Source: Kingdonia uniflora (taxonomy: Eukaryota; Streptophyta; Magnoliopsida; Ranunculales; Circaeasteraceae). Taken from it: DNA of 64,000 nt. The position numbers and the translations under genes were made by a program. The notes below the pieces were generated by a model. It was given only the letters and a program-made list of their open reading frames with translations, had not been told where the DNA came from and did not search any database. Every line of letters starts with the position of its first letter. The stretch's first letter is position 1. Below are positions 10,016-22,599 of this stretch, piece after piece. The stretch is taken from positions 3,038,001 to 3,102,000 of the forward strand of contig JACGCM010000560.1 of the NCBI GenBank assembly GCA_014058105.1, given 5' to 3'.

Positions 10016-13000
10016 ATGGCAAACACAAGTAACATGGCTTCTCTTATTATCCGTTTCAATGGAGAAAACTATGATTATTGGAGCAACAATATGAAGGTGT
10101 TATTAAAATCAATGGAGCTGTGGAATATTGTTGAAGCAGGGTACAATGAGCCAGAAAATAAAGAAGCTTTGGAGGAAGGACCAAGAAACATTTTGAATGA
10201 GAATAGGAAGAAGGACAACATGGCACTTTTCCAAATTTATCAAGCAATCGAAATGCCGGTGTATGAGAGAATTGCCAAAACCAGAAATGCAAAGCAAGCT
10301 TGGGAGGTCATCCAAACAGCATACAAAGGAGAAGAAAATGTGAAAAAGGTTCGTCTTCAAACCTTAAGATCGGAGTTTGAAAAATTAGAAATGAAAGATC
10401 AAGAAAGTATTGTGGAGTACTTCACAAAAGCAGCTTCAATTGTAAACCAAATGGCATCAAATGGATAAATCTTAGAAGATGAAAGGGTTGTTGAAAAATT
10501 TCTGCGTAGTTTTCCCCCGAAGTTTGATTATGTTGTGGTTGCTATCGAAGAATCGAGAGATCTGTCCACTCTCTCTCTTGAAGAGTTACAAGGTACTTTG
10601 AAGGCCCATGAAGTCAGAATTAATCTGAGGAACCCTCCTCCTCCTTCTCAACCCGATCAAGCTCTCAAGTCCAATATCACGAGAGGCCGTGGCTCTTCTC
10701 ATAGTCATGGACGTGGAAGAGGTGGAAACTATAAAGGACGAGGCTCAATTTTTTGTGGGAGAGGAAAAGGTCGTTCAAGCAATAGCCAAGATGAAGGAGA
10801 AGAAACTCATAACTCTAGATTCTCGTAAAGAGGCTCACAAAGAAGTAGAGGCCGTGGAAATCAAAGAGGAAGGGGTCGTGGCTATTTTGAATGCTACCAT
10901 TGCCTCAAACCAGGACACACTATCAGCGAGTGTTGGTACAAGCAAGAGGAAGACAAGCAGACTGAGGCAGGTTATGTACATGAAACAAAACATGAAGAAA
11001 GAAGTATTCAAGACACTTTGTTGCTTGCTTGCCATGGTTATGACTTGGATGATGTGTGGTATCTTGACAGCGGTGCTAGCAAGCATATGACAGGAAATAA
11101 GAATTTGTTTACAAGCTTAACAAAATCTGATCGTGGACAAGTGAAGATTGGTGATGATAGAGCATACAAAATTGAAGGAGTTGGTGAAATAGCTTTCAAA
11201 ACAATGTCAGGGACCATCGAGACGATGACTGATGTTTACTACGTCCCAGGGTGAAAAAGTAATCTTCTAAGTGCAGGTCATCTTTTAAGGAAAGGATTTG
11301 ATATCCATTTCCGAGACAATGCTTGTTTCTTGTCAAAGAAAAGTCAGCTTGTTGCAAAAGTTGGGGTTGCTGAAAATAATTTGTTCCCTCTAAAACTTCA
11401 GACCTCGAATTTGTCTTGTTTCACTAGTGTGGATAATAGGAACTCGAAGCTATGACATGATAAGTTTGGGCACTTGAACTATGGAAGCTTGAAGCAGTTA
11501 TCAACGAAGGCGATGGTCAAAGGAGTGCCTCAAATTTCTCTTACAGATGATGTTTGTGAAGATTGTCAGATTTGAAAGCTTCATAGATCTTCATTCCCTT
11601 CGCAGTCCACTTGGTGGGCCAAGAAGCCACTACAACTTGTTCATTCAGATTTGTGCGGTCCAATGCGAATTACATCTCACGGAGGTAATCGATATTTTAT
11701 CTCTTTCATTGATGATTATTCAAGGAAAGTGTGGGTTTATTTTCTTAAGGAAAAATCAGATGCCTTTCAAGCCTTCAAGAATTTCAAAGCTGAAGTTGAA
11801 AATGTTTCTAGTTTGCGTATACAATCATTGAGAACTGATCGGGGTGGCGAATATCTTCCGACTGAATTTGAAATATATTGTAGAGATCGTGGAATAAGAC
11901 ACCATTTGACAGCTCGATATACACCACAACAGAATGGTGTTTGTGAAAGAAAGAACCGCACTATCATGGACATGGTGAGGTGTATGCTTAGTAGGAAGAA
12001 GTTGGACAAAGTACTATAGGCTGAAGCTATTTCATGTGTTGTTTATTTGATAAACAGATCACCGACGAAGAGCTTGATGGACAGCATACCTCATGAGGCA
12101 TGGTATGGACTGAAGCCAAGTGTTCAACACTTACGAATTTTTGGGAGTGTTGCTTGCGCACACATTCCCGTTGCAGCAAGGAGCAAGCTCGATGACAAGG
12201 CAGAAAAGTGTATATTTCTTGGCTATAGTGAGAGGAGCAAGACCTACAAGCTGTACAATCCAGTAACAAAGAAGATAGTGATCAGCCGGGATGTTCGGTT
12301 CGATGAAATTTCTTCCTATAGTGGTGATACAAGTACAACTGATTTTCCTTTGCTAGAAAGTGAAGAAGTTGGCTCTCACACAGAAAGTGCACCCCTGACT
12401 TCATCAAGAGATGATGACCATAAAAGTCCTCCCCGAAAAATGAGAAGTATATAAGAGCTTTATGACTCGACTGAGCAAGTTGATCTAGATGATGTTGTTT
12501 ACTTTGCTTTCTTTGCGGGAGAGGATCCAATTTCATTTAATGCCGCGAGTAAAGAAGAAACATGGAAGCAAGCAATGATAGAGGAGATAAAGTCCATTGA
12601 GAAGAATGGCACTTGGGAGCTTACAGGTCTGCCACCACACAAGATTCCCATTGGAGTGAAATGGGTATACAAATTAAAGAAGAATCCAGATGGCTCTATC
12701 AACAAGTACAAGGCAAGGCTTGTGGCAAAGGGATACAATCAAAAGGAAGGAGAAGATTATATTGAAGTTTTTGCTCCTGTTTCCAGACTTGAGACCGTCA
12801 GACTAATGATTTCTCTTGCAGCTCAAAACAATTGGAAAATATTCCAAATGGATGTGAAGTCGGCGTTCTTAAATGGAGTTCTAAAAGAAGAGGTTTATCT
12901 CGAGCAACCTCCTGGTTTTGTTAAGAAAGGAGAAGAAGGTAAAGTTTACAAATTGAAGAAAGCGTTGTATGGGCTTAAACAGTCACCATGAGCTTGGTAC

Positions 13001-14083
13001 AATCGGATCAATTCGTACTTTGAGAAGAGTGGATTTAAGAAATCTCCTTATGAGCATACTCTCTACACAAAAGGAAGATCGGATGGAAGCTTCATTGCTG
13101 TAAGCCTTTATGTTGATGATCTCATTTTCACTGGAAATAAAATGGAGATGTTGAAAGATTTTAAGCTTTCCATGATGAAGGAGTTTGAGATGACAGATTT
13201 GGGAGAGCTACATCACTTTCTTGGTATTGAGGTTCATCAATTCAAGAAAGGTGTCTTTATTTCTCAAGAGAGTTATGTGAAAGAAGTCTTGAAGAAGTTT
13301 AAGATGGAGAATGCAAATCCAGTTTCATCTCCATGTGTAGCAGGTCTGAAATTGAGTAAATATGGTGAAGGAAAGCTTGTTAACTCCACCATGTTCCGTA
13401 GTTTGGGGAGAAATCTCATGTACTTGACGGCCACAAGACCTGATATAATGTATGCAGTAAGTATGGTGAGCAGATTCATGGAAAAGCCTTACTCAAATCA
13501 TTGGGAAGCAGCTAAAAGAATATTGCGATATATCAAAGGGACCGTAGACTATGGCATCTTCTATTAAGCTAATGTTCCGGTTAATCTTGTTGGCTATACG
13601 GATAGTGACTTGGCAGGAAGCATTGATGATAGCAAGAGCACTTCAGGTTATGCCTTTAATCTTGGAAGTGGAGTAATCTCATGGAACTCGAAGAAGCAAC
13701 CAATTGTAGCGTTTTCTTCTACGGAAGCTGAATACATTGCTGCGTCTAGTGCTGGATGGCAACTCCTTTGGTTGAGAGGAATTTTGGAAAGCCTTAAGCA
13801 CAAGCAAAAGGATGCGACAACTCTCTTTTGTGATAGCAACTCTACAATTTTAGTCACGAAGAATCCAGTTCTTCATGGCAGGAGAAAGCACATCCGGATT
13901 AGGTTTCATTTCTTAAGGGAGCTTGTGAACGAAGGTGAAATTCGCATGGAGTATTGCAAGACAAATGAGCAGCTGGCATATATCTTTACGAAAGCACTTG
14001 GTGGACAAGCGTTCAAGCAAAACCTCGAGAGTTTGGGAATCAAAAGAAAATTTGGTTTACGGGAGGCATTGTTGGAAAACTAA
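10016..14083 (+). pseudogene. Copia C gag-pol polyprotein, one frame with nine stops
   Basis: A single frame of about 1,355 codons runs from ATG 10016 (MANTSNMASLIIRFNGENYD) to TAA 14081. Gag has the UBN2-type core, a Gly/Arg-rich linker and the knuckle CYHCLKPGHTISEC (10892-10933). Protease D-S-G is intact at 11066-11074. Integrase shows the H-H-C-C region (about 11456-11570) and D-D-E as HSDLCGPM, RTDRGGEY and NGVCERKN. RT has YVDD at 13109-13120, and RNase H has [14 protein letters not shown] and CDSNST. In-frame stops lie at 10466, 10826, 11252, 11453, 11573, 12017, 12452, 12989 and 13565; I found no frameshift. Apart from these stops every catalytic residue I looked for is present. The last codons overlap the 3' LTR by 14 bp. 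Confidence 0.95.
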
Positions 14084-14327
14084 ACCAAATTTCTAGAAGT
14101 TAAAGAGTCTTAGTGAAAGTTTAATTGTGTCTAGGATAATGAAAAGTCTATTTCAAATGAGTAATATATTTAATGAGGTTTCTAGTATCTAGAGTCTTCT
14201 TTCAATGGCTATATAAGCCATTGATGTTTTTGTGTTTTGAATCAAGAAGAAAACTAAGTAACAAAGAACTGAGTTGGTGTGCTGGAATTCTTTTTCCAAA
14301 GTGATCAACTAAGTTACTTTTATAACA
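14070..14327 (+). repeat. Copia C 3' LTR
   Basis: The 258-bp LTR begins TGTTGGAAAAC directly after the purine-rich GGGAGGCA (14061-14068) and ends TATAACA. It keeps the ~27-bp segment missing from the 5' LTR. A few further mismatches separate the two copies, so insertion is not very recent. Confidence 0.93.
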
Positions 14328-15130
14328 AATTTGTGTGGACTAGCATTCTCTAAAAGTTGAATTACCAAAGGCCAAGTGTGAGTTGGGAAGATGAAGTTGA
14401 TTGGTGTTGCTCCCATTTTCCTGAAAAATCTGTTAGTACAAGGGTAAAAAAACTTGCCTTTTGTGGTTTTTTTTATCACATATGGAGAAAAAGTAAGATG
14501 GGAATATTTAAGGATTAAGAGAAGACTGCTAGATGGTGGTTAAAGAAATCAGTGAAGACATAAGAGCAAAGATGGATAGCTGTAATCTTGAGATCATATA
14601 CAATGGAGATAACAAAAAGCTCATTCATAAATGGAAGTTTTCTGCCATATGCAAAAGAAATGGTAGATAACTACAGAGGGATAGTGCTGGTTTTTTACGA
14701 GCTATAGGAGGTGTTATTGCTGTTCCTGTAGTGTTCCTTGGAGATGGGGGGTAGTGTTCTATAATTGTATCTTGGCAATTTATTGGTGGAGAGTTTATAT
14801 TTTAGTGGTACAATGATATTGTTGCACTAGCTCTGCTTGCTATCATTTGGAGTTGGGGGTTGTTGTTGGATGTTTAAATTATATAGGGAACCTTACTATG
14901 TATTGCCGAGGAGTTCTGCTTATAGAATTTGTAATCTTTTTTTTCTCCCTGTTAGGCCCCCCTTTGCTGTTTTAGTGAAAGGGGTTGTCCCCAATGTGTA
15001 AATAGTTTTTCTTTTTCCTTTATGTTATGAGGGTTAGTCCTCCACTTGCCCAGGAAAAAAATTACCCCAGAACACCCCCTTATGGGACCCATTATATTAG
15101 AATTAGAGGTTGCATGCCATGAACTAGGAG
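14328..15130 (+). pseudogene. LINE ORF2 fragment, right half and 3' tail
   Basis: This is the continuation of the LINE interrupted by copia C. A decayed C-terminal coding part runs to about 14690; it includes an EDIRAKM motif like the tail of plant L1 ORF2 proteins. Untranslated sequence with runs of T and CT follows, containing TGTAATCTTTTTTTTCTCCC near 14929, the usual wording of plant LINE 3' ends. No clear poly(A) tail is visible before copia D at 15138. The stops and shifts show an old insertion. Confidence 0.6.
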
Positions 15131-15137
15131 TTAGTCT

Positions 15138-15386
15138 TGTTAGGAGTTGGGTCCAGCCCAAGGTGGAAACCCATATGGGTTGGGATGTTATGTTGGGCTC
15201 CTAACATGCCCTTGTAAGCTAGGGCTTTATGGGGCGAGATTATGGAGAATATTTATACCCCAATATTGTAACCTAAAGAAACCTACAACAACCTTAGGGT
15301 TTTCAATTAATATATCAATCTCTCATTTCTCTCATATCTATTATAAGTATATGCGTATGTTAGTCTAGAGTGCCTGATATCCAACA
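15138..15386 (+). repeat. Copia D 5' LTR
   Basis: The 249-bp LTR begins TGTTAGGAGTTGGG and ends ATATCCAACA. It aligns along its whole length with 22330-22580 and with the split LTR at 54604-55242. A TATA-like ATTTATACCCC lies near 15250. Confidence 0.92.
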
Positions 15387-15388
15387 CG

Positions 15389-15398
15389 TTATCAGCAC
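15389..15398 (+). promoter_or_regulatory. Copia D primer-binding site region
   Basis: TTATCAGCAC begins two bases after the 5' LTR end. This motif commonly follows plant copia LTRs of the Ale type and is a variant of the tRNA-Met site. The primer identity is inferred. Confidence 0.6.
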
Positions 15399-15959
15399 AC
15401 TCAAGAGCTATTTGGAGCGATTTTGACATTTTTGGCGTTATTAGATTCTATCTTATTATTATTGGATTAATTCCTTTGCGGAGAAATACAATCTAAAATT
15501 ATTTTCGCTTATTACATATTTTATACTGATGATCTCATGGCTAGGGTTCAGATACCATTTACGTATGGAAAATGGATTTTTTTACGAAAAAATGAAGTTT
15601 TACCCTTATAAAGGGCTATTTTGAACGAGATTTTAAGAGATGATTTTTACATCAAAATTTTACAATATATTTTTTTTACAATCCTTGTAGTCTTGCCTTT
15701 CCGGTGGTATATTACACTCCATCGAGAGATTCTCATGTCGATAGAAAATTGGCGTTGAACATAGGCAGTTCACGACCAAAAGTCATGTTTTGACGGTGGA
15801 TTAGGTCACGTTAACATCATCATCCCTTTAGGGTTTTTCTTTTAAATTTTATATAATAATATTTCTGATGTCTCTAGGGTTTTAGACTCGATCCTGGCCC
15901 ATTTTTGGAAAATCAGAACTAGAACAGACATAATTAGATTAAAATATGACCATACCAGA

Positions 15960-16340
15960 TCTGGTGATGTGGCAGGGCCCACATGGGACTCTCTATTTGC
16001 TAACAGGTAGGGAAACGTGGCAAGGGTAAACCTTACATGTATTGATGTATTAGGGAAATGTGGTATATGTGGACCCCACACGTATTGACGTAGCAGGGAC
16101 ACGCAACATGTAGACCCTACCTACTAGCATGGTAGTGATACGTGACAGCGGACTCCACGCTACTGACATGTCAAGGACACGATGCTGGAACTGTAACTAT
16201 GACACGTGGCATCACTATAGTAGTAATACGTTGCATCATAGAGTGACGGTGCATGGCAGTACTGTAATAGTGACATATATCAGTAATGTAGCTGGACCTG
16301 TGGCAGTCACTATTATAGGACACGTGTCAGTACTATAGCT
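15960..16340 (+). repeat. Degenerate tandem array of ACGTGGCA-like motifs in copia D leader
   Basis: About a dozen related words occur at intervals of roughly 20-50 bp: GATGTGGCAGGG (15965), AACGTGGCAAGG (16014), ACACGTATTGACG (16078), ATACGTGACAGC (16138), GACACGTGGCATCAC (16201), ATACGTTGCATC (16227) and GACACGTGTCAGTAC (16319). Several contain the CACGTG or ACGTGKC core recognised by plant bZIP/bHLH factors. They lie between the primer-binding site and gag, in transcribed leader DNA. Whether this is an enhancer or just a decayed minisatellite cannot be told from sequence. Confidence 0.6.
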
Positions 16341-17309
16341 ATATACTTGTTAGACAAAGCCAAACCAAGTTAGACCGGTCGAACTCGGTCTAAGCCTTTA
16401 CCCTGACCAAGTCAAAACGGTCGAGACACTAAAATTGTCTTTTAGAGCCCAATTTTTTTTATCAAATTTAGTCAATTTTAAAAAAATATATTGATAATTA
16501 GACGTACCTCTAGGGGGACCTACTTTAATTTTAATTTTATTAATATCTTTTTTACATTTTTTTTGGGAATGGGTATCTTGTATAAGATATCAATGGTATT
16601 CCCCTAAGATACTAGTTATCCTGACTAGGGATCAGAGATAACACAAAACAAAGACTAATTTAAAATACCTGGGAGTCATATCTAAAACACATTAAAATGT
16701 CGGGGACACTTATTAAAGATCAATTGGAAATTAACTTAGTCTTATTTCTAAATCCTTGGTGTCTGAAGAACCAATTTTACTTATTTAGGTACAATTAGAT
16801 GATACTTGATAATATTTAGAGGTATATAGGTACTAATATCAACCTATAGTACCATTTAATATTAGTTCAAATACATGACTAATCTATTTATCTTATAAAC
16901 TTAGCAGACTTTAGGGTGAGACCACTTGTAAGCTAAACATCTAATACTCCTCATATTCATAGTAAATAGGTTCATTTGGCAAGAATATACAAACCTTATA
17001 AAACTTTAGGGATTATAACATCCTAGTTGTTAGAATAAGAAATGAATACATCAAATGGTTTTGAATAACAATCTTGGCTAAAATTCTATTAAAACGCACA
17101 TTTAAGATTAAGATCATCATTTTACGGGATAAAGTTGGGATTTAATCCTTAGAAAAGAATTTTACGAGTATTAGAATATGAACACGGTTCAGCTATAACA
17201 TAATTAAGAATCATTTATTTTATGTTATTCTAAGTACTATGATGTCAATATGGACTTAAAATGTTTATCAAGAATTGCTACTAATTATGATCTACATTTT
17301 TGCATAACA

Positions 17310-18260
17310 GAAGTCTGCAAAGCTTAAGAACATTAAGTTCCCTCAATTACTACTTACTGGAGCCAATTACCTCACTCGGTGTATTGACGCTGACTTGTAC
17401 TTAAAGTCTCTAGGTCTACAAAAGGCCATCGTCACTGCCAGCACTAAAGATCCTATAGACAAAGTAAATGTTTTGTTCATCCTCTGTCATCATATTCTGG
17501 ATGACCTGAAGACATAATACCTCAACAAAGTTGAACCAACTAACTTATGGGCAAGCTTGAAGGGGAGTTATGGTCAGCAAAAAGTTATCATGTTCCCAAA
17601 AGTGATGTACCAATGAAACAACATTTGGTTTCAAGATTTTAGGACCGCTGCTTATAATTCAGCAGTCCACAAAATTACTTCTACACTTGAGCTGTGTGGG
17701 AAGAAAGTCATTAATGCTGAAATGGTAGAGAAGACTCTATCTATTTTCTATGCTCACAATATTGTGCTTCAGAGGCAATATCAGCGATAGAATATTATGA
17801 TTCATGAAGTTTAATTTCAGGCACTGCTCCTCTCTGAGCAAAATGATGGCTTCGTAATAAAGAATCATGAGATACAGCCTTTTGGGAGTACATTATTGCC
17901 CGAATCACATAATATTTAGTTTTAGGGAAATAATAAAGGCAGTCAGGGACGCAAACATAAAAAGGGCAAGAGAGGATAGAAGGGAAAATAGAAGGGCGGG
18001 AACTAGAAACCTAATGGCCCAAAGAAAGGTAAAGGATTTTAGAAATCTGGCAAACTAGGTAAAGGGAATAAGGAAAAGAAGCCAGTTCCGGGATCTTCCT
18101 GCTTTAGCTGTGGTGGCATAGGACACTGGGTTCAGGGTTGCAGTCACCAAGGATGGCCATAGATAACAAAGTTCAGACTCACCATGCAGCTGTTGACATT
18201 GACTCTACCCCAATGGAGTTCACAACATTAGACTTCCTCGGCGATACTGATGCTGACATG
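17310..18260 (+). pseudogene. Copia D gag
   Basis: This decayed Gag has the copia capsid wording (FPQLLLTGANYLTRCIDADL near 17338, LWASLKGSYGQQKVIMFPK near 17548, KITSTLELCGKKV near 17670, LLLSEQNDGFVIKNHE near 17826). A Lys/Gly-rich basic linker follows, then the zinc knuckle CFSCGGIGHWVQGC from 18100, whose metal ligands are all retained. Several in-frame stops (for example TAA after DDLKT, TAG after QRQYQR) and at least one frameshift in the basic linker inactivate it. The true start codon is not clear; the homologous part begins near 17310. Confidence 0.85.
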
Positions 18261-18544
18261 GATCAACGTACGGAGTAATCAGTAGCGTTATATCAATAGA
18301 TGTGTGATGTCACAGTAGAGAGTACTAGTAGCTTCTTTTGTTTAGTTGTAAAGACTCGATTTACTTTATACTAAGATTTTTTTTTTGATTATGTTGGGAA
18401 CAAATCATTTATGTTTAATAAGTGCTTCTAACACCATTCTGTATTCATCTATGAGATTTTACTTTTGGTTTAATTGTGATTATTTAAATTATTGCTTGGT
18501 ATTGTAGTTAATTTATTGTATAAATAGTTCTTAATCTGATATAT

Positions 18545-21500
18545 ATACATGTAGCCCATGGATCTCTCTGCTCATAGAGTACTAATTGATAGTAGGACGA
18601 GTCGCGAATATGTTTTTTTGTTGACAGTAGTACCACGCACTCGATCTTTCAAGATAAATGGTATTTTTTGAACTTGACCGCGTATGTTGGGACATTAAAA
18701 CTGTTATTGTGTCGGCTAGTATCATAGAGGGCACGGGGAGCGCCATGCTATTACTCTATAACAGTACGATAATGAGTATCAATTCCATGTTATTTGCTAG
18801 TAAATTTCTTAAAAATTTACTAAGTCTTAGGGACATATATGATAATGGTTATCAAATAAAAACAATAGGAGATGATGAGAAATAGATTTTATGCGTCCCC
18901 TATTTATCTAATGGCCAGGAAATTATATTGGAACGATCTCCAATGTATGCCTCAGGGCTTTATTCTACTGCCTTCAGGCATGTTGAAATATGTGCAATCA
19001 CTAATTTTTCCCCGTTTGAAGATAAAACATTTATAATTTGGCATGATCGGATCGAGCATCCTGGACAATGGATGATGAGGAAAGTTATTTATAATACCTT
19101 TGGACATTCACTTACGGGAGTGAAGATCCAAGTTTTTTAAGATTGCTCGTGTAACTCCTGCCCTCAAAGAAAGCTTATAGTCCAACCTAGTAAGACCAAG
19201 GTGGAGTTGGAGTCTTTAGCCTTTCTCCAACGTATCCATGGAGATATATGTGGACATATCAATCCACATAGTAGTCCGTTTATACTATATGTTCTTAATT
19301 GATGCATCTATGAGATGGTTAAACGTTTGGCTATTGTCATTTAGGAATATGGTATTTTCACGATTGCTTGCTCAGATGATCTGATTGCGGGCTCATTTCC
19401 CAAATCACCCGATCAAATCTGTGAGGTTTGACAACGCTAATGAGTTTACCTTAAAAGATTCTGTTGATTATTGTACCGCTAATAGGATATAATTTGAGCA
19501 TCCAGTACCCCATGTCCATTCACAGAATGGTATGGCAAAAAATCTAATCAAGCGATTGCAATTAATCGTTAGGCTACTGTTATTACGATCTCTGCTTCCA
19601 GCCATTACGTGAGGCTATGCAATTCTGCATCCTGCCGCACTGATTAGAATTTTTCCGACAATAAATAATTAATATTTTCAATTGCAACTAGGAACTGGGT
19701 CAGAGCCCGGTCTCGCCTATTTACAAACATTTGGATGTTTCATACCTGGGACGATCGTACCATTGCAATGTACAAAGATGGGACCCCAATGTCAGCTTGG
19801 TATATATGAGGGTTATGATTCACCATCTATCATTCAATATTTGGAGCCCACTACCGACGATGTATTTACTGCATGATTTACAGAGTGTTACTTTGATGAG
19901 ATAATTTTCCCTATATTGGGGAGAGATATAATAGTTACTGCTGAGGAAGTTTCCTATATTACTTAGAATACACCATCAGTGTCTCATCTAGATCCCCTAA
20001 CCAACCACGGTGATAAGGAAGTGCAGCAGATTCTATACTTATAACAAATTGTTAATGAATTACCAGATGCATTCAACGATGCTGCTAAAGTAATCAAGGT
20101 ACATGTACGTGCAAGTAATGCACCTGCACGACTGGACGTTCAGGAAACTAGTGTGTGACTCGCAAATGAATCTAAGTCACGTGTTACAAGAGGATGCCCC
20201 ACTACAGAGAATGACGCTGAGGCGGGGGACTAAAAGATAGAGTATGGGAAAAGAAAGACTAGTGGTGTAGTCGGTTTATCGGAGATAGAACCTCCCATTG
20301 ACAATGCTATAATAGCTTTGTATCCACGTGAATCATTAGGAAATAAGCCCAACGTAGTACATGTACATGATAATTGAGGGATCTCAATTAATATTATTTC
20401 TAATGGAACCACGTGGGATTATTCAGAAGTAGTAGTTGACGAAGTATTCACTTTCCCTGCTGCGCTCGCCATCAAGGATGATGATCTAGAACCACTCACT
20501 GTAAACGAATTTAGAAGTCATACACATTGGCCAGAGTGGGAGTCTGTGATCAATGCAGAGCTCAGCTCGCTAGGTAAATGCAAAGTGTTTAGATAAATAG
20601 TCCCTAGGCAAGATGCCATCGAGCCTTTTGGTTATAAATAGGTATTCGTACTGAAATATATTAAATTGGGAAAGATAGTTAGGTACAAGGCAAGACTAGT
20701 TACCCATGGATTTTCTTAAAGACCAGGCATCGATTGCCATGAAACTTTCTCTACAGCCATGGACACTATATTGTTCAATTACTTGATCAGTCTGCCAGTC
20801 ATTTAGAATGAGCTCGACATGTGTCTGTTGAATATAGTTACTGCGTATCTATATGAGAAATTAGATATGGTGATATACATGAAACTACCAGATGGGTTTA
20901 AGTTTCCAAAAGTGACAATACCTTACGTAATAAAATTAGATAAGTTACTATACAGTATAAAATATTCAGGGCTCATGTGGCACAATAGGTTTACTAAATA
21001 TTTGAAAGCTGACGGTTTAGCAAATAATCTTGTTTGCCCATGCATTTTTATCAAGAAAATAGATATTGGTTTTGCCATCATTATAGTGTGCATAGATGAT
21101 TTGAATATCCTCATAACTCTGGCAGAGATTACGAAAGCTGTCAAATACCTTAAGATAAAATTCGAAATTAAAAACCTTGGGAAGACCAAGTTTTGTCCCA
21201 GTTTATAGATTTGACATCTTAGAAGTGACATAGTTGTATATCACGCGATGTATATACCGAATGGATCATAACACATTTCGGTATGGATATGACATGCAGT
21301 TCTAAGATGCATATGCATGTCCATACATTGGATATGAAAAAGGACATCTATCATCCTTCAGACTAGGGGGAGAGACTGTTAGGGTCCGAGGTGCCATATC
21401 TAGGAGCTATCGGTGTTTTGCTATATTTAGTAAGGTGTATTCAACTCAATATCTCATCCGCAATGAATTGTTTGGCTCGCCATAGTTATGCTCTTATCCA

Positions 21501-22056
21501 AAGGTACTGGAATGGGATCAAGCACATAATGAGATATATGATTGGTACGAATGATCGGGTTAGTTTTATTTGAAAAATGGCAAACGAGAAATTATAGGAT
21601 ACGCCGATGCAGGATACTTGTCAGATTCACATAAAGGCTGATCACAGTCGAGTTATGTGTTCCTGTATGTAAATATGGCAATTTCATAGAGATCAATAAA
21701 GTAGATGATGGTTCCTATATCCTTGAACCACAAAAAGATTCTTCCACTTCATGAAGCTGACAGATAAAGCTTTTGGTTACGATCTATGATTAATCACATC
21801 AACAAAAGTAGCAGTCTGAGTTCTATCCATGATTAACCGACGACTTTGTATGAAGATAATACAGCTTGCATCATTCAAGTCAAAGGCGAATTTATTAAAA
21901 GTGATAGAACGCAGTACATTTTACCCAAATTCTTCCACACACACAGATGAGATTGACATTGTTCAAGTCCGTTCAGAAGATAACTTAAATGACTTATTCA
22001 CGAAGGCTCTTTCACATCCTACATTCAAGAGATTGGTACAAAAAATCATAATATGA
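18545..22056 (+). pseudogene. Copia D pol (protease, integrase, RT, RNase H)
   Basis: The protease remnant reads VLIDSRTSREY near 18578: the D-S-G triplet is D-S-R. The pre-integrase motif IIWHDRIEHPG lies near 19036. Integrase shows IHGDICG (about 19231), VRFDNANEF (about 19420) and NGMAKNLIKR (about 19526), where the third catalytic residue expected in NG-x-A-E is K. The tail contains YEGYDSPSIIQYL. RT keeps KARLV (about 20690) and an IDD box (CIDD, 21089-21100) in place of YVDD. RNase H ends with DLFTKALSHPTFKRL near 22020. Many stops and frameshifts are present, so it is non-functional. Its motifs match copia E at 51.2-54.4 kb. Confidence 0.88.
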
Positions 22057-22320
22057 AGTTTACATGATTTGTTATCTAAGGGAGATCAACGTCAGGGGGA
22101 GTAATCCCGTCCTAATGTAGACACATGCATGTTGCACTCTTTTTTCTGATAGTGTAGTTTTATCTTAAGAGGTTTTACTAACTAGAGATTTTGATGAGGC
22201 AACGTATACGCATCTGCAACTCATACAAGGTATAAGATATTACTCTTTCCTTGCACAGTTTTTTGCATAAGGCTAGGCAAAGGTTTTAATAAGGCAAGTC
22301 ATCTTGGTATGGAACACCCA

Positions 22321-22580
22321 AAGGGGGAGTGTTAGAAGTTGGGTCTGGCATAAGGTGAGAGCCCAACTAGGTTGGAGTATCATACTGAGCTCTTAACAAC
22401 CTCATGTAAGTTATGGCTTTATGGGGAGAGTTTATGGAGAGTATTTATATCCCAAGCTCATGTAACCTAGAGAAACCTATAACAACCTCAGGATTTTCAA
22501 TAAATATATCAATCTCTCTTTTCTTTCTTATCTATTCTAAGTATATGTGTATGTTAGTCTAGAGTGTTTGATATCCAACA
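22321..22580 (+). repeat. Copia D polypurine tract and 3' LTR
   Basis: AAGGGGGAG at 22321-22329 is a classic polypurine tract. It is directly followed by the LTR at 22330-22580 (251 bp, TGTTAGAAGTTGGG to ATATCCAACA). AGTCT follows immediately, completing the target duplication. Confidence 0.93.
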
Positions 22581-22599
22581 AGTCTAGTATAGAGATAAT

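Larger units (their letters stand above)
9755..14327 (+). mobile_element. Copia C: complete Ty1/copia LTR retrotransposon
   Basis: The element is 4,573 bp, with two recognisable LTRs (9755-9984 and 14070-14327) and a 5-bp target duplication AATTT at 9750-9754 and 14328-14332. The primer-binding site and all Pol domains are in standard copia order (protease, integrase, RT, RNase H). The reading frame has no frameshift and only nine stops. It sits inside a LINE fragment in the same orientation. Confidence 0.95.
15138..22580 (+). mobile_element. Copia D: complete but decayed Ty1/copia element
   Basis: The element is 7,443 bp, bounded by LTRs 15138-15386 and 22330-22580. It is flanked by the 5-bp duplication AGTCT at 15133-15137 and 22581-22585. 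A 1.9-kb leader precedes gag, and a purine tract precedes the 3' LTR. A second copy of the same family (copia E) lies at 36.5-55.2 kb. The Gag and Pol wording resembles the Ale/Retrofit group of plant copia elements; this lineage call is from memory of motifs, not a search. Confidence 0.93.

Noticed and set aside
10689..11090. 133-codon frame overlapping copia C gag
   Set aside because: The gag zinc knuckle and protease motif are in the other frame; this one is an overlap caused by Gly/Arg-rich codons.
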